A program made the translations under genes and the position numbers. The notes beneath the pieces are model-generated. The model saw nothing but the letters and a program-made list of their open reading frames with translations. It was not told where the DNA came from and ran no database searches. A stretch of 64,000 bases of DNA. Origin: Agapetus fuscipes (taxonomy: Eukaryota > Arthropoda > Insecta > Trichoptera > Glossosomatidae). The DNA is taken from contig OX637334.1 in assembly GCA_951799405.1 (NCBI GenBank), positions 4,650,001-4,714,000 on the forward strand. Direction: 5' to 3'. Shown here piece after piece: positions 62,701-64,000 of the stretch (its first letter is position 1; every line of letters begins with the position of its first letter).

Positions 62701-63338
62701 TTTTTTTGATGTCCATGTCCATGTTTATATTATATTATTGTTTATTAATTTTAAAAATGTAATTTGTGATGTTTGTTCCTTGACTTATAGGTTGGTATGC
62801 GGCTGACCACCCATACTGTAAAAAAAATGGTTTACTTTGCCAATGTCACCCCTGTTTCAGGGAAGGACGGCAAGAGTTGCAGGGATTATGTTCATTTGAG
62901 ATTGGGTTTTTATATTGCAGGTCCACATGCGGCATGTGTTAGCGCGAAATTATACATGTCTGCTTGTGGGAATGCATTTAATATAAATCTTAAATGATAT
63001 ATATCTTTGCAGCTTAGATTAGATTAGATTAGAAATGACATCTGTTACATAAGTATTGAAGTAATGATGAAGGGGCTTGACAGGAAAAGATTAATGACAA
63101 TTTGTCTGCAGGAATCTTCAAATATTTTGATTAGGAGTTTGTAGTGTTAACTACTAGACTACAAACCGGTCTTATTGCTATTTCGTTATTGTTTTCAGAC
63201 AGGCAGTATGCTAGAATAAAGGAAATTGACGTGCAACTAAGCAAAGCTGATTTTGGAGAAGACTTTGTGCCGCACGATTCCACCTTTAACATGAAAACTG
63301 AGCTGGTTCTGAATTCTAAGTTGGACACAAATATAATG
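59759..63338 (+). CDS. RBFA: Mitochondrial ribosome-binding factor A (RBFA), first four coding exons
   Basis: Exons 59759-59796 (the exon may begin at 59665), 59994-60186, 61046-61214 and 63199-63338; phases join without stops. The product begins MMNKFFNRSTPKRKWYDSTP, a basic start fitting mitochondrial import. It continues with LNKLFMKHITDQMVSG, VNVAQDFNAVNVYWLTKGSE, LRHELSQLKIVGVVPRINFV and DRQYARIKEIDVQLSKADFG. This follows the RbfA KH-like fold: a strand (VNVAQDFNAVNVYWL) then helix and the closing strand RINFV. RbfA assists small-subunit rRNA maturation. About 180 residues are visible; the end lies beyond 63338, possibly beyond the window. The start codon is inferred. Confidence 0.82.
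59812..59935 (+). repeat. tRNA-like SINE head in RBFA intron 1
   Basis: It begins GTGGATAGCTCAATTGGCAG with TGGATTCTAATCCGAG as B-box region. The body differs from family B beyond the head. Confidence 0.5.
60360..60610. repeat. Degenerate foldback family D
   Basis: The left arm has GAGCTGGAGCTTCTGGACG and CTACGATGGGCTTCTTGA. The right arm has GAAGAAGCCCATGG, then GGTCCACGGCAACGGATCC. It lies in RBFA intron 2. Confidence 0.6.
60718..60945. repeat. Foldback element with TCTTxxATxxAAATA ends
   Basis: The left arm (AGATAAAAATAAAAGCAAAG through TATAATTCCACTACCGGTTT) is mirrored by the right arm (AACCGATTGTGGAATGTAAG through TTGTTTTTATTTTTATCTT). An inner copy of GGTGGCTAAATA is also inverted. 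Confidence 0.7.
61326..62309. mobile_element. Non-autonomous hAT element
   Basis: The ends are TAGGGACTGGAAAA and the inverse TTTTCCAGTCCCTA. The exact 8-bp target duplication TCCATTAG is at 61318-61325 and 62310-62317. Subterminal AATTCGCG motifs recur at both ends. No transposase is recognisable in the 984 bp. It lies in RBFA intron 3. Confidence 0.93.
62399..62670 (+). repeat. LINE reverse transcriptase tail fragment
   Basis: It encodes RWFGHMERMNEERLTKKVYV, then GRGRPRKVWMDQISEIANEW and KDRKKWRLICNVGG with a stop. It is related to, but distinct from, the 38222-38711 family. Confidence 0.8.
62760..63035 (+). repeat. Repeat family C, single arm
   Basis: GACTTATAGGTTGGTATGCG, GGCTGACCACCCATACTG and the tandem TTAGA end are intact. 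This is close to the copy at 11630. Confidence 0.8.
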
Positions 63339-63469
63339 GTAATACAAACAATTTTATATTTATGCAATTTCCTTAGATCTATTAGACGATTGTGATCCAA
63401 ACACAAGTGTTTATTGAATATATTTTAAAAAGACAATGCAGTCTAGGTATACTAAATCTAAGTTGTGAA

Positions 63470-63705
63470 AATATATTGACATTTAAGGCTCATAATTGGT
63501 GTATTCCCACAATCAGGCAAATGTAAGTTCGCACTTTCACATGCTGCGTGTGTACACACAAAATAAACCAAACCTCACATAAACATAAACCATGCAACTC
63601 CTGCCGCCTTTACCTGAATCTGGAATGGCATCGGCAAAAGTGAACTAAGTTTTTACAGCATGGGGGGTCAGCCTCATACCAACCTATCAGTCAAGGGGCA
63701 TCATC
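63470..63705 (-). repeat. Repeat family C, - strand
   Basis: The outer end is at 63690-63700 (GTATGAGGCTGACCCCCATG on the - strand). Confidence 0.7.
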
Positions 63706-63714
63706 CATTCTAAT

Positions 63715-63890
63715 TATGTGACCAGGCGCTCTTTTTTGATGGAACTGATCACACCGGGCACTCTGTCGATGTCATAAAACTCTTTATTGTACCAATGTCG
63801 CCAACCATTGTTATCTCTCATCAGAACATAGACAGTTCTGAGAACCTTACTTTCAAATGTTTTTTTTTTGTATGGCGTAAAAGTCAGAAC
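63715..63890 (-). repeat. LINE C-terminal fragment
   Basis: The - strand frame reads RDNNGWRHWYNKEFYDIDRV, then PGVISSIKKERLV, matching the (R)YN.ELY.LY.EPD.V..IK..RL pattern of RTE-type tails. Confidence 0.6.
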
Positions 63891-64000
63891 TGGCTTAGTT
63901 AATTCCCTTTATAGCAGCACCTTTCTGTTTCTCCGGATCAGTTTTGCTCTCCACCACCAATCAATCATTAATGTAAAAATATGTGGCACGTATACAAATG

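Overview
The window is animal nuclear DNA, almost certainly from an insect. It has GT-AG introns, short GC-rich exons set in AT-rich introns, and dense eukaryotic transposons (LINEs, tRNA-derived SINEs, piggyBac, hAT, Harbinger, foldback MITEs). The protein-coding genes are conserved animal genes. The species cannot be fixed from sequence alone. A hemimetabolous insect such as a hemipteran is a guess from the complement-like Mcr gene, the large introns and the repeat load.

Three host genes are present. (1) On the + strand, 231-24807: 28 exons of macroglobulin complement-related protein (Mcr, an insect thioester-protein relative with an LDL-receptor class A module and no thioester cysteine). 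It is complete at the 3' end; only the extreme N-terminus lies upstream of the window. (2) On the - strand, 58742-38917: a complete 16-exon retinoblastoma-family pocket protein (Rbf, p107/p130-like, 945 residues by my splice model). (3) On the + strand from about 59759 to beyond the window: the first four coding exons of mitochondrial ribosome-binding factor A (RBFA). Mcr and Rbf converge on a roughly 14 kb transposon-rich intergenic region. Rbf and RBFA diverge from a shared ~1 kb promoter interval.

Mobile DNA dominates the rest. An RTE/BovB-like LINE with an intact 973-residue ORF sits in a Mcr intron about 28 bp from the next exon (1500-4446). An intact piggyBac element (27116-30192) has TTAA sites and 14-bp inverted ends, and a second, decayed piggyBac (54265-55742) ends next to an Rbf splice donor. 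A two-ORF PHD-type LINE (48177-53004) is inserted in an older LINE tail in an Rbf intron. hAT elements lie at 61326-62309 and 39290-40559, and a Harbinger deletion derivative at 33026-33663. There are many copies of two tRNA-type SINE families, several foldback/MITE families and many 5'-truncated LINE tails, often nested.

The most unusual structures are: a perfect 135-bp inverted repeat with a 3-nt loop, flanked by a 13-bp target duplication (37756-38089); a tandem array of two decayed copies of Rbf exon 4 beside the real exon, each keeping its splice acceptor (55997-56298); and a 200-N gap flanked by a 289-bp direct duplication inside the hAT remnant, which points to an assembly error. I saw no wholly new gene system; the novelty is in the structural and nested-element observations.
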